This document shows, piece by piece, positions 13,591-21,523 of a DNA stretch of 24,382 nt. Every line of letters starts with the position of its first letter. Within the stretch, counting starts at the first letter, position 1. The stretch lies in NCBI GenBank assembly GCA_964448105.1, contig CAYUVK010000076.1, positions 1 through 24,382 of the forward strand, read 5' to 3'. The notes under the pieces are model-generated. The model saw only the letters and a list, made by a program, of their open reading frames with translations. It did no database searches and was not told where the DNA came from. Source of the DNA: CAVQBP01 sp964448105. Its GTDB lineage: Bacteria; Bacteroidota; Ignavibacteria; Ignavibacteriales; Ignavibacteriaceae. The position numbers were made by a program, and so were the translations under genes.

Positions 13591-16485
13591 TTAAGATACC
13601 GATTCTTCAATATAATCTAAAATTGGATTACAGGAACACACTAAATTTCTATCCCCATATGCATTATTAATCCTGCCGACACTCGGCCAAAACTTATTTT
13701 TCTTTGTCCAAGACGCCGGGAAAGCTGCTTTCTCTCTTGAATACGGATGTGTCCATTCTTCTGAAACAACCGATAAAGAAGTATGTGGAGCATTTTTTAA
13801 AACATTATCTTTTGAATCTGCGGTTTCATTTTCAAGTTCTCTAATTTCTTCCCTTATACTGATTAAAGCTTCAATAAAACGATCTAATTCCATTTTTGAT
13901 TCACTCTCGGTCGGTTCAACCATAATTGTACCTGCGACAGGGAATGAAACGGTCGGTGCATGATACCCATAGTCCATTAATCTTTTTGCAATATCTTCAG
14001 CTTCAATATTGGCAGAAGATTTAAACTCCCTCAAGTCAAAAATTAATTCATGAGCAACTCTTCCTTTGCTTCCAGCATACAATACCTTATAATGCGGTTC
14101 CAGTTTTGCTTTTATATAATTAGCATTTAGAATTGAGACAATAGATGCATGTTTCAATCCTTTTGCTCCCATTAGTTTAATATAAGCATATGATATTATC
14201 AAAATATCTGCGCTTCCCCAAGGTGCTGCAGAGACTGCTGTTATTCCGTTTTTATGATTCAGCTTAATGACAGGATGTTCCGGTAAAAACGGTACGAGGT
14301 ATGAAGCAACTGCAATTGGTCCCATACCCGGTCCGCCGCCGCCGTGAGGAATGCAAAATGTTTTATGCAAATTTAAATGACAAACATCAGCTCCGACAAT
14401 TGCCGGATTTGTTAATCCTACCTGTGCATTTAAATTAGCACCATCCATGTAGACCAATCCACCATTATCATGAATTATATTACATATTTCCATTATCTTA
14501 TCTTCAAAAACACCGTGGGTTGAAGGATAAGTAATCATTAAAGCGGCAAGGTTATCCTTGTTCTCTTCAACTTTTAATTTTAAGTCTTCAATATCAACAT
14601 TCCCGAAAGAAGTGCTTTTTATAACCACTACTTTCATCCCTGCCATTACAGCACTTGCAGGGTTTGTTCCGTGAGCAGATGATGGAATTACAACTACATT
14701 TCTATTTTCACTACCCCTGCTTTTATGATATTCACGGATAACCATTAATCCGGTAAATTCTCCCTGTGCTCCTGAGTTTGGCTGCAACGAAACTGCAGCA
14801 AAGCCGGTAATTTCCGCAAGATCTTTTTCAAGCTCATTAAAGAGCTGTTTATATCCTTCAGTTTGAGTCTGCGGCGCAAAGGGATGCAAATTGCAGAATT
14901 CCGACCAGGTTATTCCAGCCATTTCAGTAGTTCCATTTAATTTCATTGTACATGATCCAAGCGGAATCATTGAATGGACTAACGAGAGATCTTTGTTTTC
15001 CAGACTCTTCAAGTAACGAAGCATTTCTGTTTCCGAATGAAAAGTGTTGAATACCGGGTGCTGTAAATATTTACTTTTACGATTTAGGAAATCAGGGAGA
15101 TCAATTCCAATATTTCCAGAAATTATTTTTTTTGAATTAAATGATTTGCCGGCGGAACCAGCAAAGATGGAGATAATCTCTTCAACATTATTTAAATCAG
15201 TTACTTCATTCAGAGAAATTCCAATTGCATTATCATTTATATATCTAAAATTTATTTCACTTTTTAATGCTTTCTCTTTTATGTTCTCAATTTGATTTTT
15301 TACACTCTCTTCAAATTCAATTTTCAGGGTATCAAAATAATTTTTATTTGTTTGATTAAAACCTAAGTCTTTTAATTCTTTATCAAGTATCTTTGTTAAC
15401 TTATGAATTCTCTCAGCGATATATTTTATTCCTTTCGGGCCATGATAAACAGCATACATTCCGGCCATCACTGCTAAAAGAACCTGTGCAGTGCAAATAT
15501 TGCTAGTTGCTTTTTCCCTTCTAATATGCTGCTCTCTTGTCTGAAGCGCCATACGAAAAGCATTATTTCCATGGGAATCTATCGAAGCACCGATTATTCT
15601 TCCGGGGATATGTCTTTTAAATTCATCTTCTGTTGCAAAATAAGCTGCATGAGGCCCGCCGTATCCGATAGGAACTCCTAACCTTTGAGAATTTCCTACC
15701 ACAGCATCCGCACCAAATTCTCCGGGCGGAGTTAATATTGCAAGACTTAAAAGATCCGCAGCAACTACGGTATAAATATTATTTTCATTTGCTGATTTAA
15801 ATAATTCCCTGTAATCATAAATTTCACCTTGCTCAGACGGATACTGAACTATCAATCCAAAGTATTCTTCCGTTAATTTGATCTCTTTATGATTGCCGAT
15901 TACCAATTCAATCCCAAATGGATTTGCACGGGTTTTTAAAATATCAATTGTTTGAGGGAAACATTCTTCCGAAACAAAAAATAAATTTGCATTCTGATTT
16001 TTCCTTAAGGAATGAAACATGCTCATTGCTTCAGCTGCAGCCGTACCTTCGTCCAACAAAGAAGCGTTAGCAATTGGAAGGCCGGTTAAATCAATTACTG
16101 CAGTCTGGAAATTCATTAATGCTTCAAGTCTTCCCTGAGAAATCTCTGCCTGGTAAGGAGTGTATTGAGTATACCAACCGGGATTTTCCAAAACATTTCT
16201 CTGAATAACAGAAGGAGTAATTGTTGGATGATATCCCATTCCAATATAAGATTTAAAGACTTTATTCTTTGCTGCTATTCTTTTTAGATTTTCAATAAAT
16301 TTATATTCGGTTACCGGTTCTTTAAGCTTTAATTCTTTATTTAATTTGATTTGTTTGGGAATGGTTTCGTTAATTAATGTTTCTACTGATTCGACACCAA
16401 TAATATTCAACATTTCTTTTATTTCTTCCGGATTTGGACCTATATGTCTATTTACAAATTTATCCGGATGTTCAAGGGTTTTCAT
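13591..16485 (-). CDS. gcvP: Glycine dehydrogenase (decarboxylating), P protein of the glycine cleavage system
   Basis: PLP enzyme that decarboxylates glycine and passes the aminomethyl group to the lipoyl arm of GcvH. This is the fused single-chain form, 964 aa from the chosen start, with both the N-terminal half (HIGP, GYHPTITPSVIQRNVLENPGWYT split over 75-100) and the C-terminal PLP half. The PLP lysine is K708 in LNLHKTFCIPHGGGGPG, the same number as in E. coli GcvP. I chose the ATG at 16485 rather than the in-frame TTG at 16512: it fits homologues (MKTLEHPDKFVNRHIGP) and leaves a sensible leader behind the promoter found here, whereas the TTG would lie almost on the transcript start. gcvT and gcvH are not in the window. 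Confidence 0.96.
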   Translation of the reverse strand: MKTLEHPDKFVNRHIGPNPEEIKEMLNIIGVESVETLINETIPKQIKLNKELKLKEPVTEYKFIENLKRIAAKNKVFKSYIGMGYHPTITPSVIQRNVLENPGWYTQYTPYQAEISQGRLEALMNFQTAVIDLTGLPIANASLLDEGTAAAEAMSMFHSLRKNQNANLFFVSEECFPQTIDILKTRANPFGIELVIGNHKEIKLTEEYFGLIVQYPSEQGEIYDYRELFKSANENNIYTVVAADLLSLAILTPPGEFGADAVVGNSQRLGVPIGYGGPHAAYFATEDEFKRHIPGRIIGASIDSHGNNAFRMALQTREQHIRREKATSNICTAQVLLAVMAGMYAVYHGPKGIKYIAERIHKLTKILDKELKDLGFNQTNKNYFDTLKIEFEESVKNQIENIKEKALKSEINFRYINDNAIGISLNEVTDLNNVEEIISIFAGSAGKSFNSKKIISGNIGIDLPDFLNRKSKYLQHPVFNTFHSETEMLRYLKSLENKDLSLVHSMIPLGSCTMKLNGTTEMAGITWSEFCNLHPFAPQTQTEGYKQLFNELEKDLAEITGFAAVSLQPNSGAQGEFTGLMVIREYHKSRGSENRNVVVIPSSAHGTNPASAVMAGMKVVVIKSTSFGNVDIEDLKLKVEENKDNLAALMITYPSTHGVFEDKIMEICNIIHDNGGLVYMDGANLNAQVGLTNPAIVGADVCHLNLHKTFCIPHGGGGPGMGPIAVASYLVPFLPEHPVIKLNHKNGITAVSAAPWGSADILIISYAYIKLMGAKGLKHASIVSILNANYIKAKLEPHYKVLYAGSKGRVAHELIFDLREFKSSANIEAEDIAKRLMDYGYHAPTVSFPVAGTIMVEPTESESKMELDRFIEALISIREEIRELENETADSKDNVLKNAPHTSLSVVSEEWTHPYSREKAAFPASWTKKNKFWPSVGRINNAYGDRNLVCSCNPILDYIEESVS

Positions 16486-16523
16486 ATAAATTTCTTTCTT
16501 TTTAAAATTCAAAAGTTTAATTG

Positions 16524-16551
16524 ATTAAAAATAATAATAGTTTGTAGTCAA
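16524..16551 (-). promoter_or_regulatory. Sigma70-type promoter of gcvP
   Basis: On the minus strand: -35 TTGACT (16546-16551), 16-bp spacer, -10 TTTAAT (16524-16529). The expected start near 16517 gives a leader of about 32 nt before the ATG at 16485. It sits in the 128-bp gap behind rnc, implying that gcvP is transcribed separately from the fab operon. Confidence 0.5.
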
Positions 16552-16598
16552 TAAAAACATGAATGAAGCAGATTAACAAGGAAATGGGAAAAGGGCAG

Positions 16599-16613
16599 AT
16601 ACTTAAAAAGTAT
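16599..16613 (-). terminator. Short hairpin immediately behind rnc
   Basis: ATACTT and AAGTAT form a 6-bp stem with a three-base loop directly after the rnc stop codon. There is no clean T-run behind it, so termination is uncertain, but its position at the end of the fab-rnc operon is suitable. Confidence 0.3.
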
Positions 16614-17399
16614 TTAATTTAAACTCGGGTTATTTAATTTTTCCAAAGCTGCCTGGGCAGCTTTTTGTTCCGCACTTTTTTTATTCTTACCTTTGCCAAA
16701 ACCATAATCTCTATCACCAATTACAACTTTAACAGTAAAAATCCTGTTATGCTGGGGTCCTTCCTCTTTGATAACTACATATGAAGGATTTTCCATTTTA
16801 TTTGCCTGTGCAAATTCCAAAAGCTGGCTTTTATAATTTTCATCTATTAAATATAGACCTTCCTTTAAATTAGGCTGAATTAAAATCTTCTGTATAAATG
16901 TTTTTGCAGAATCCAACCCGTTATCCAGGTATACTGCACCTATTAAAGCTTCAAGTGCATCGGATAAAATTGTCTTGGAACCATTAGCAAAAGTGTTTGA
17001 AATATTTTTACTGACTAAAAGAAATTCAGCTAAATTTATTTTTTCGGCAGCTTCAGCCAATGCAAGCCTGTTTACTATTTTCGCTCTTACTTTAGTTAAA
17101 AAACCTTCGTCTTTTTCAGGGAAAGCGTCAAAAAGATATTCCGCAACTACCAAGCTAAGGACACTATCACCTAAGAATTCAAGCCTCTCGTTAGAAATAT
17201 CATATTCTTCATTTTGTTCTAAATACGATCTATGCATCAAGGCTTGAACATAAAATGAAGAGTTATTTATCGGAACCCCGATTAAAGCTTCAAGCTGTTT
17301 AAATTTTTTAGGTGTGAAGATTGTAGAGATGTATTGAGAGTTTCTTTCTTCTTCCCTCTGTTTTAACTTTTTAAATAACCAGGTTAACAACTGACTCAA
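16614..17399 (-). CDS. rnc: Ribonuclease III
   Basis: Cuts double-stranded RNA, including the rRNA precursor stems. The nuclease domain (about 30-170) shows the signature NERLEFLGDS at 70-79; the acidic metal site is E71, E74, D78, D147 and E150, complete. A double-stranded RNA-binding domain follows (about 183-255, ending KKSAEQKAAQAALEKL). The first 25 residues form a basic, hydrophobic N-terminal extension. The start is a TTG at 17399, because there is no in-frame ATG before the conserved domain; its ribosome site is weak. It follows fabF by 20 nt, so RNase III is made from the fatty-acid operon, an arrangement (acpP-fabF-rnc) found in many bacteria. Confidence 0.95.
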   Translation of the reverse strand: MSQLLTWLFKKLKQREEERNSQYISTIFTPKKFKQLEALIGVPINNSSFYVQALMHRSYLEQNEEYDISNERLEFLGDSVLSLVVAEYLFDAFPEKDEGFLTKVRAKIVNRLALAEAAEKINLAEFLLVSKNISNTFANGSKTILSDALEALIGAVYLDNGLDSAKTFIQKILIQPNLKEGLYLIDENYKSQLLEFAQANKMENPSYVVIKEEGPQHNRIFTVKVVIGDRDYGFGKGKNKKSAEQKAAQAALEKLNNPSLN

Positions 17400-17419
17400 G
17401 ACTATTCCGTTAGTAAACT

Positions 17420-18667
17420 TTAGGATATAAATTTTTTAAACAGAATCGAAGCATTATGTCCTCCAAAACCAAATGTATTGCTTATTGCTACATTCACTTC
17501 TTTTTGTGTCGTTTTCTTTGCGCTATAGTTAAGATCGCATTCCGGATCGGGATTATCAAGATTAATTGTTGGAGGAATTAAATTATTCTTTATACTTAAA
17601 ACAGTTGCAATTGCTTCTATACCGCCGGAGGCCCCTAGCAAATGCCCTGTCATAGATTTTGTTGAAGATACAATCATTTTATATGCATGTTCGCCAAATA
17701 AAGTTTTAATTGCTTTTGTTTCATTTACATCATTATATGGTGTAGAAGTTCCATGAGCATTGATATAATCAACATCATCAATAGAGACACCAGCATCTCT
17801 AATTGATTCTTTCATTGCTCTTACAGCCCCTTCACCTCCCGGTGCAGGTGCAGTTATATGATAACCATCTCCGGTTAAACCGATACCGGCAATTTCCGCA
17901 TAAATTTTTGCACCTCTATTAAGAGCATGTTCATATTCTTCCAGAATAACCGTACCGGCCCCCTCTCCCATTACAAATCCATTTCGATCTTTATCAAATG
18001 GACGTGAGGCTTCAAGATACCTGTCATTCCATGTGGATAGTGCTTTCATTGCGTTGAAGCCGCCAATAGACATTTCGGTAATAGCCGCTTCGGAACCTCC
18101 GCAAACCATCATATCGGCACTACCTCTTTGGATAAGAATGAACGCATCGGCAATTGCATGAGAAGAGGTAGCACACGCAGAAGTTGTTGCATAGTTAGGT
18201 CCCTTAAGGCCGTATTTTATAGAAATTTGTCCTGCTGCCATATCGGATATCATCATAATAACAAAAAACGGACTTAATTTTTTCGGATTTTTTTCAGTAA
18301 AATAAATCCAGTGCTGCTGTTCCAGAGTAGACATCCCTCCAATCCCACTTCCATATATAACTCCGAACTTTTCCCTATCTACATTTTCAATATTTATTTC
18401 AGAATCTTTAATAGCCATTTCTGCCGTTGCCATTGCATATTGCGTAAAAAGATCAAGCCTTTTAATGGTTTTTTTATCAATATAATTTTCAGCATTGAAA
18501 TTTTTTACTTCGGCAGCAAACTTTGTGTCAAAATTGGATGTATCAAATTTTGTGATAGGACCAACCCCATTCTTCCCTTCAATTAAACCCTTCCAGTATT
18601 TTTCAACACCTATCCCTATTGGAGTTACGGCGCCTAAACCGGTTATTACAACTCTTCGTTTATTCAT
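17420..18667 (-). CDS. fabF: 3-oxoacyl-[acyl-carrier-protein] synthase II
   Basis: Condensing enzyme that extends acyl-ACP with malonyl-ACP in type II fatty-acid synthesis. The catalytic triad is complete: C165 in TTSACATSSH, H305 in NAHGTSTPYND and H342 in STKSMTGHLLGASGG, with the supporting K337. At 415 aa it has the normal length. The Cys-His-His arrangement and the GTSTPYND form distinguish it from FabH. KAS I (FabB) cannot be fully excluded, but the neighbourhood (acpP before it, rnc behind) is that of fabF. Its ATG at 18667 has no clear Shine-Dalgarno site. A hairpin in the 99-bp gap behind acpP may reduce read-through into it. Confidence 0.96.
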   Translation of the reverse strand: MNKRRVVITGLGAVTPIGIGVEKYWKGLIEGKNGVGPITKFDTSNFDTKFAAEVKNFNAENYIDKKTIKRLDLFTQYAMATAEMAIKDSEINIENVDREKFGVIYGSGIGGMSTLEQQHWIYFTEKNPKKLSPFFVIMMISDMAAGQISIKYGLKGPNYATTSACATSSHAIADAFILIQRGSADMMVCGGSEAAITEMSIGGFNAMKALSTWNDRYLEASRPFDKDRNGFVMGEGAGTVILEEYEHALNRGAKIYAEIAGIGLTGDGYHITAPAPGGEGAVRAMKESIRDAGVSIDDVDYINAHGTSTPYNDVNETKAIKTLFGEHAYKMIVSSTKSMTGHLLGASGGIEAIATVLSIKNNLIPPTINLDNPDPECDLNYSAKKTTQKEVNVAISNTFGFGGHNASILFKKFIS

Positions 18668-18739
18668 AGATTTTTAAAATATATTTAATCGGTTTAGGAC
18701 AATTTTTCTTATTTCCCTTCATCTAAAAGTAAGAATTAA

Positions 18740-18758
18740 GCCGGGATTTTTTCCCGAC
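18740..18758 (-). terminator. Attenuator-like hairpin between acpP and fabF
   Basis: GTCGGGA and TCCCGGC pair over 7 bp (one G-U) with an AAAAA loop on the minus strand, 8 nt behind the acpP stop. The following sequence is only partly T-rich, fitting partial termination or protection of an acpP message. Read on the plus strand, the same hairpin is followed by TTTTT. Confidence 0.5.
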
Positions 18759-18766
18759 TTTTTCTG

Positions 18767-19000
18767 TTAAGCTACTTTTTCTTTCAAATATTTAATTGCA
18801 TCGCCAACAGTACCAATTTTTTCAGCATCTTCATCCGGAATTGATACTTGAAATGCACTTTCAAAGCCCATTACAAGTTCAACTATATCTAGTGAATCTG
18901 CGCCTAAGTCATTAGTAAAAGAAGCTTCAGGAGTAATTTGAGATTCTTCTACTCCCAATTTATCAATTATGATTTCTTTTACTTTGGATTCTATATCCAT
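18767..19000 (-). CDS. acpP: Acyl carrier protein
   Basis: Small acidic four-helix protein that carries growing acyl chains on a phosphopantetheine arm. The attachment serine is S36 in the GADSLDIVELVM motif. At 77 aa and highly acidic it is a standard AcpP. It has the best ribosome site of the fab group (AGGAGA eight nt before the ATG) and its own promoter 55-85 nt upstream, consistent with the high level of ACP in cells. The gap to the upstream fabG is 169 bp, the largest in the operon, and a hairpin follows the gene. Confidence 0.98.
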   Translation of the reverse strand: MDIESKVKEIIIDKLGVEESQITPEASFTNDLGADSLDIVELVMGFESAFQVSIPDEDAEKIGTVGDAIKYLKEKVA

Positions 19001-19054
19001 ATTACTTCTCCTATTTTTGTTTTTTATGTAATTAAATGTACAAAATATTTTTTA

Positions 19055-19084
19055 ATTATAAATGAACCAACCCTAAAAAGACAA
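19055..19084 (-). promoter_or_regulatory. Internal sigma70-type promoter of acpP
   Basis: On the minus strand: -35 TTGTCT (19079-19084), 18-bp spacer, perfect -10 TATAAT (19055-19060). The expected start near 19048 leaves a leader of about 48 nt. An alternative pairing TTGGTT with TATTTT slightly downstream is weaker. Confidence 0.55.
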
Positions 19085-19169
19085 CTAATTTGAAATAACA
19101 TTCATTTATGGTACATAACAGGAATTTAATTCTTATAGTTGATTTTTTTTGATTCGGCCCACAGGTGAT

Positions 19170-19928
19170 TTACATTGTCATACCACCATCAATTGCAATT
19201 ACTTGCCCGGTGATGTAATCTGCTTCAGAACTGCAGAGAAAACTAATTACTTTAGCAACATCTTCCGGTTTTCCCATCCTGTGCATTGGAACTGTACTCA
19301 AGAGCTGTTCTTTTTGTTTCTCATCAAGTTTGGCAGTCATATGTGTTTCAATAAATCCCGGTGCTACAGCATTTACATTTATATTTCTTGAAGCAAGCTC
19401 TCTTGCCATAGATTTTGTAAACCCGATTACACCGGCTTTGGAAGCAGAATAGTTTGCCTGTCCTGCATTTCCGATTAAACCTACAACAGAAGCAATGTTA
19501 ACTATCTTTCCATGTTTCTGCTGAATCATCGGTTTTATAACAGCTTTAGTATAGTTAAATACACTTTTAAGATTAGTAGAGATTACATCATCAAAATCTT
19601 TTTCACTCATTCTTAATAAAAGATTATCGCGAGTTATACCGGCATTATTAACTAGAATATCAACTCCACCTATTTTTTCTACTGCAGCATTAATAGTTGA
19701 CTGAGCTTGTTCCAGAGAAGTTGCATCGGCTTTAAAGCCGTATATTTTTACATCATTTAAACCAATTTCCTTTTGCAGTTCATCTGCACATCCATCAACA
19801 TCATCGTTAACAAATGCAATATCCGAAAAAAGAATATCGCTGCACAATTTAGATGCTAATTCTTTTACAATTGCACGGCCGATACCACGTGAACCTCCGG
19901 TTACAATTGCTCTTTTATTCTTTGACAT
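19170..19928 (-). CDS. fabG: 3-oxoacyl-[acyl-carrier-protein] reductase
   Basis: NADPH-dependent short-chain dehydrogenase that reduces 3-ketoacyl-ACP in each elongation cycle. Visible: the nucleotide loop GGSRGIG at 11-17, NNAGITRDNLL from 94, and the catalytic tetrad N119, S147, Y160 and K164 (in NIASVVG and ANYSASKAG). The C-terminal GQVIAIDGGMTM end is typical. At 252 aa the N-terminal region has an insertion of a few residues (KLCSDILFSDIAFVNDDVDG) relative to E. coli FabG. The ATG at 19928 has AGGAGA eight nt upstream and overlaps the end of the DUF3109-type gene by 14 bp. Confidence 0.95.
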   Translation of the reverse strand: MSKNKRAIVTGGSRGIGRAIVKELASKLCSDILFSDIAFVNDDVDGCADELQKEIGLNDVKIYGFKADATSLEQAQSTINAAVEKIGGVDILVNNAGITRDNLLLRMSEKDFDDVISTNLKSVFNYTKAVIKPMIQQKHGKIVNIASVVGLIGNAGQANYSASKAGVIGFTKSMARELASRNINVNAVAPGFIETHMTAKLDEKQKEQLLSTVPMHRMGKPEDVAKVISFLCSSEADYITGQVIAIDGGMTM

Positions 19929-20514
19929 TTACCGACTCTCCTAATTTTATTTCATTTAGAAATTCTTCTCTGTACTTTTCAAGTTCTGCAAAATCCTCTT
20001 CACCGAAAAAATAAAGAAGCTCTTCTTTGCAGGCTTCAAAAATAGTGGTTTCAGGAAACATTTCCATGTTGCAAGTTTTCAATCTATCGATATGCTCATC
20101 ATCAATAGTTAAAGAACCTTCATAAACCGTAAAAGGAAACAGTACACAATATAAAGGTTTATATTTCCATTTATGCTCACCTCTGGAATTAGCATATTTT
20201 TGAAGTGAACAAAGTCCGTTTTTATCTAAAAAAGTACATTTTTTATTAACTACATGAGTTCCGACCGCTACCCCGGATTCAAAGTCTTCATCTTTTTCAG
20301 CAGGTTCAAACCATTCTTCAACATTTTTTGTCTGAGTTTCATCAAATGTCGAAATTAATTCATCTTTAATTGATACTATCTTTTCATATTCTTTCAAATC
20401 CGTATAAACACCATAGTGGCAGCATTCCCCTGTACACTTACAGGTGAATTTATAAATGAAAATCTGGGGATCAATTTTTAATCCCTTAATTATTTTTTCA
20501 CCATTATTACTCAT
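19915..20514 (-). CDS. YkgJ/DUF3109-type cysteine-cluster protein
   Basis: A family of unknown function, related to YkgJ-type proteins thought to bind zinc or an iron-sulphur cluster. Nine cysteines are visible: C25, C27, C31 and C32 in CKCTGECC, C93 in KKCTF, C102 in NGLCSL, C123 in LYCVLFPF, C148 and C162. The order CxGxCC ... C-(F/L)LD-NGLCSLQKYA ... KPLYCVLFP is what I recognise as the family signature. At 199 aa with no signal peptide or membrane segment it should be cytoplasmic. It is locked into the fatty-acid operon: TAATG overlaps the fabD stop at one end and 14 bp overlap fabG at the other. A link to lipid metabolism is therefore likely only by context. Confidence 0.82.
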   Translation of the reverse strand: MSNNGEKIIKGLKIDPQIFIYKFTCKCTGECCHYGVYTDLKEYEKIVSIKDELISTFDETQTKNVEEWFEPAEKDEDFESGVAVGTHVVNKKCTFLDKNGLCSLQKYANSRGEHKWKYKPLYCVLFPFTVYEGSLTIDDEHIDRLKTCNMEMFPETTIFEACKEELLYFFGEEDFAELEKYREEFLNEIKLGESVNVKE

Positions 20515-21428
20515 TATAAATATTTCTCCACATCTGGATATTTTTCAATTCCAAAACTTTTTACATCAGGATTTATCCTTTTAATCAATCCTTGTAAAAC
20601 TTTTCCAGGACCAATTTCATAAAATTCTTCAACGCCGTCATTTACCATATTCTTAATTGTTTCTTCCCATTTAACCGGGGAATTTAATTGCTCATAAAGA
20701 AGATTTTGAATTTTTTCTTTTTCAGTAATTGGTTGAGCGGTTACATTTGCATAAACCGGGAACCTGGCATTATATATTGGTGTATTTTCTAAAGCATCTT
20801 TCAATATTTCTTGAGCAGGTTTCATTAATGGTGAATGAAAAGCACCGCTTACAACAAGTTCCTTTACAAGTTTTGCACCTTTAAGTTTACAAATTTCCAT
20901 TGCCTTCTTTACACCTTCAACAGAACCTGAAATAACTATTTGGCCCGGTGAATTAAAGTTAGCAGGCTGAACAATTCCATCCGAAGATGCTTCCCGGCAG
21001 CATTCTTCAACTATTGAAGGATTAAGCCCGATTATTGCAGCCATAGTCCCCGGATTTTCAATCCCGGCTTTCTGCATCGCCTGCCCTCTAATTCTAACTA
21101 ACTTCACAGCATCATAAAATTGAATTGCATTTGCAGAAACCAGTGCAGAATATTCACCAAGTGAATGTCCGGCTGCGGCATCAGGCTGAAGTGTTCTTAT
21201 AATGCTTGCTAAAATTACACTGTGCATAAAAATAGCCGGTTGGGTATATTCTGTCTGTTTCAATTCATTTTCAGGACCATTAAACATAATGTAGGAAAGA
21301 TGAACTCCAAGCGCATCATCCGCAGTTTTTATCATTTCTTTGGCTTCAACTGACTGCTCGTACAAATCCTTAGCCATACCTACGTATTGAGAGCCTTGTC
21401 CCGGAAATAAAAAAGCTTTTTTTGCCAT
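20514..21428 (-). CDS. fabD: Malonyl-CoA:ACP transacylase
   Basis: Transfers malonyl from CoA to ACP to supply the elongation cycle. Visible: FLFPGQGSQYVGM at 6-18, the nucleophile S89 in GHSLGEYSAL, and the catalytic H198 in GAFHSPLM; Q11 and R113 positions of the family are also present. The C-terminal EEFYEIGPGKVLQGLIKRI segment is typical. At 304 aa the length is normal. Its ATG at 21428 lacks a good Shine-Dalgarno sequence and lies 95 bp behind fabH, a gap occupied by a strong palindrome. Confidence 0.96.
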   Translation of the reverse strand: MAKKAFLFPGQGSQYVGMAKDLYEQSVEAKEMIKTADDALGVHLSYIMFNGPENELKQTEYTQPAIFMHSVILASIIRTLQPDAAAGHSLGEYSALVSANAIQFYDAVKLVRIRGQAMQKAGIENPGTMAAIIGLNPSIVEECCREASSDGIVQPANFNSPGQIVISGSVEGVKKAMEICKLKGAKLVKELVVSGAFHSPLMKPAQEILKDALENTPIYNARFPVYANVTAQPITEKEKIQNLLYEQLNSPVKWEETIKNMVNDGVEEFYEIGPGKVLQGLIKRINPDVKSFGIEKYPDVEKYL

Positions 21429-21478
21429 TTAAAAAATAGTTTATAATAAAAATATTATGAACTTAATTCATGAACCAT

Positions 21479-21511
21479 ATGTGCCAGTCACCTTAAAGGT
21501 GACTGGCACAT
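21479..21511. repeat. Perfect 16-bp inverted repeat (REP-like palindrome) between fabH and fabD
   Basis: ATGTGCCAGTCACCTT and its exact inverse AAGGTGACTGGCACAT are separated by a single A. As RNA this gives a stem of about 14 bp with a short UUAAA loop, much more GC-rich than its surroundings. There is no T-run behind it on the minus strand, so it does not look like an ordinary terminator. Its GTGACTGG/CCAGTCAC core resembles dispersed palindromic repeats of FCB-group genomes as I recall them. Confidence 0.85.
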
Positions 21512-21523
21512 GAGTAATATTAT

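Noticed and set aside
16486..16512. Extra nine residues of gcvP from a TTG
   Set aside because: The expected transcript start is near 16517, homologues begin at the ATG at 16485, and the TTG has no ribosome site.
21429..21523. Rho-independent terminator splitting the fab operon
   Set aside because: The palindrome is strong but has no T-run downstream on the transcribed strand, and no clear new promoter precedes fabD, so I treat it as a repeat or processing site.
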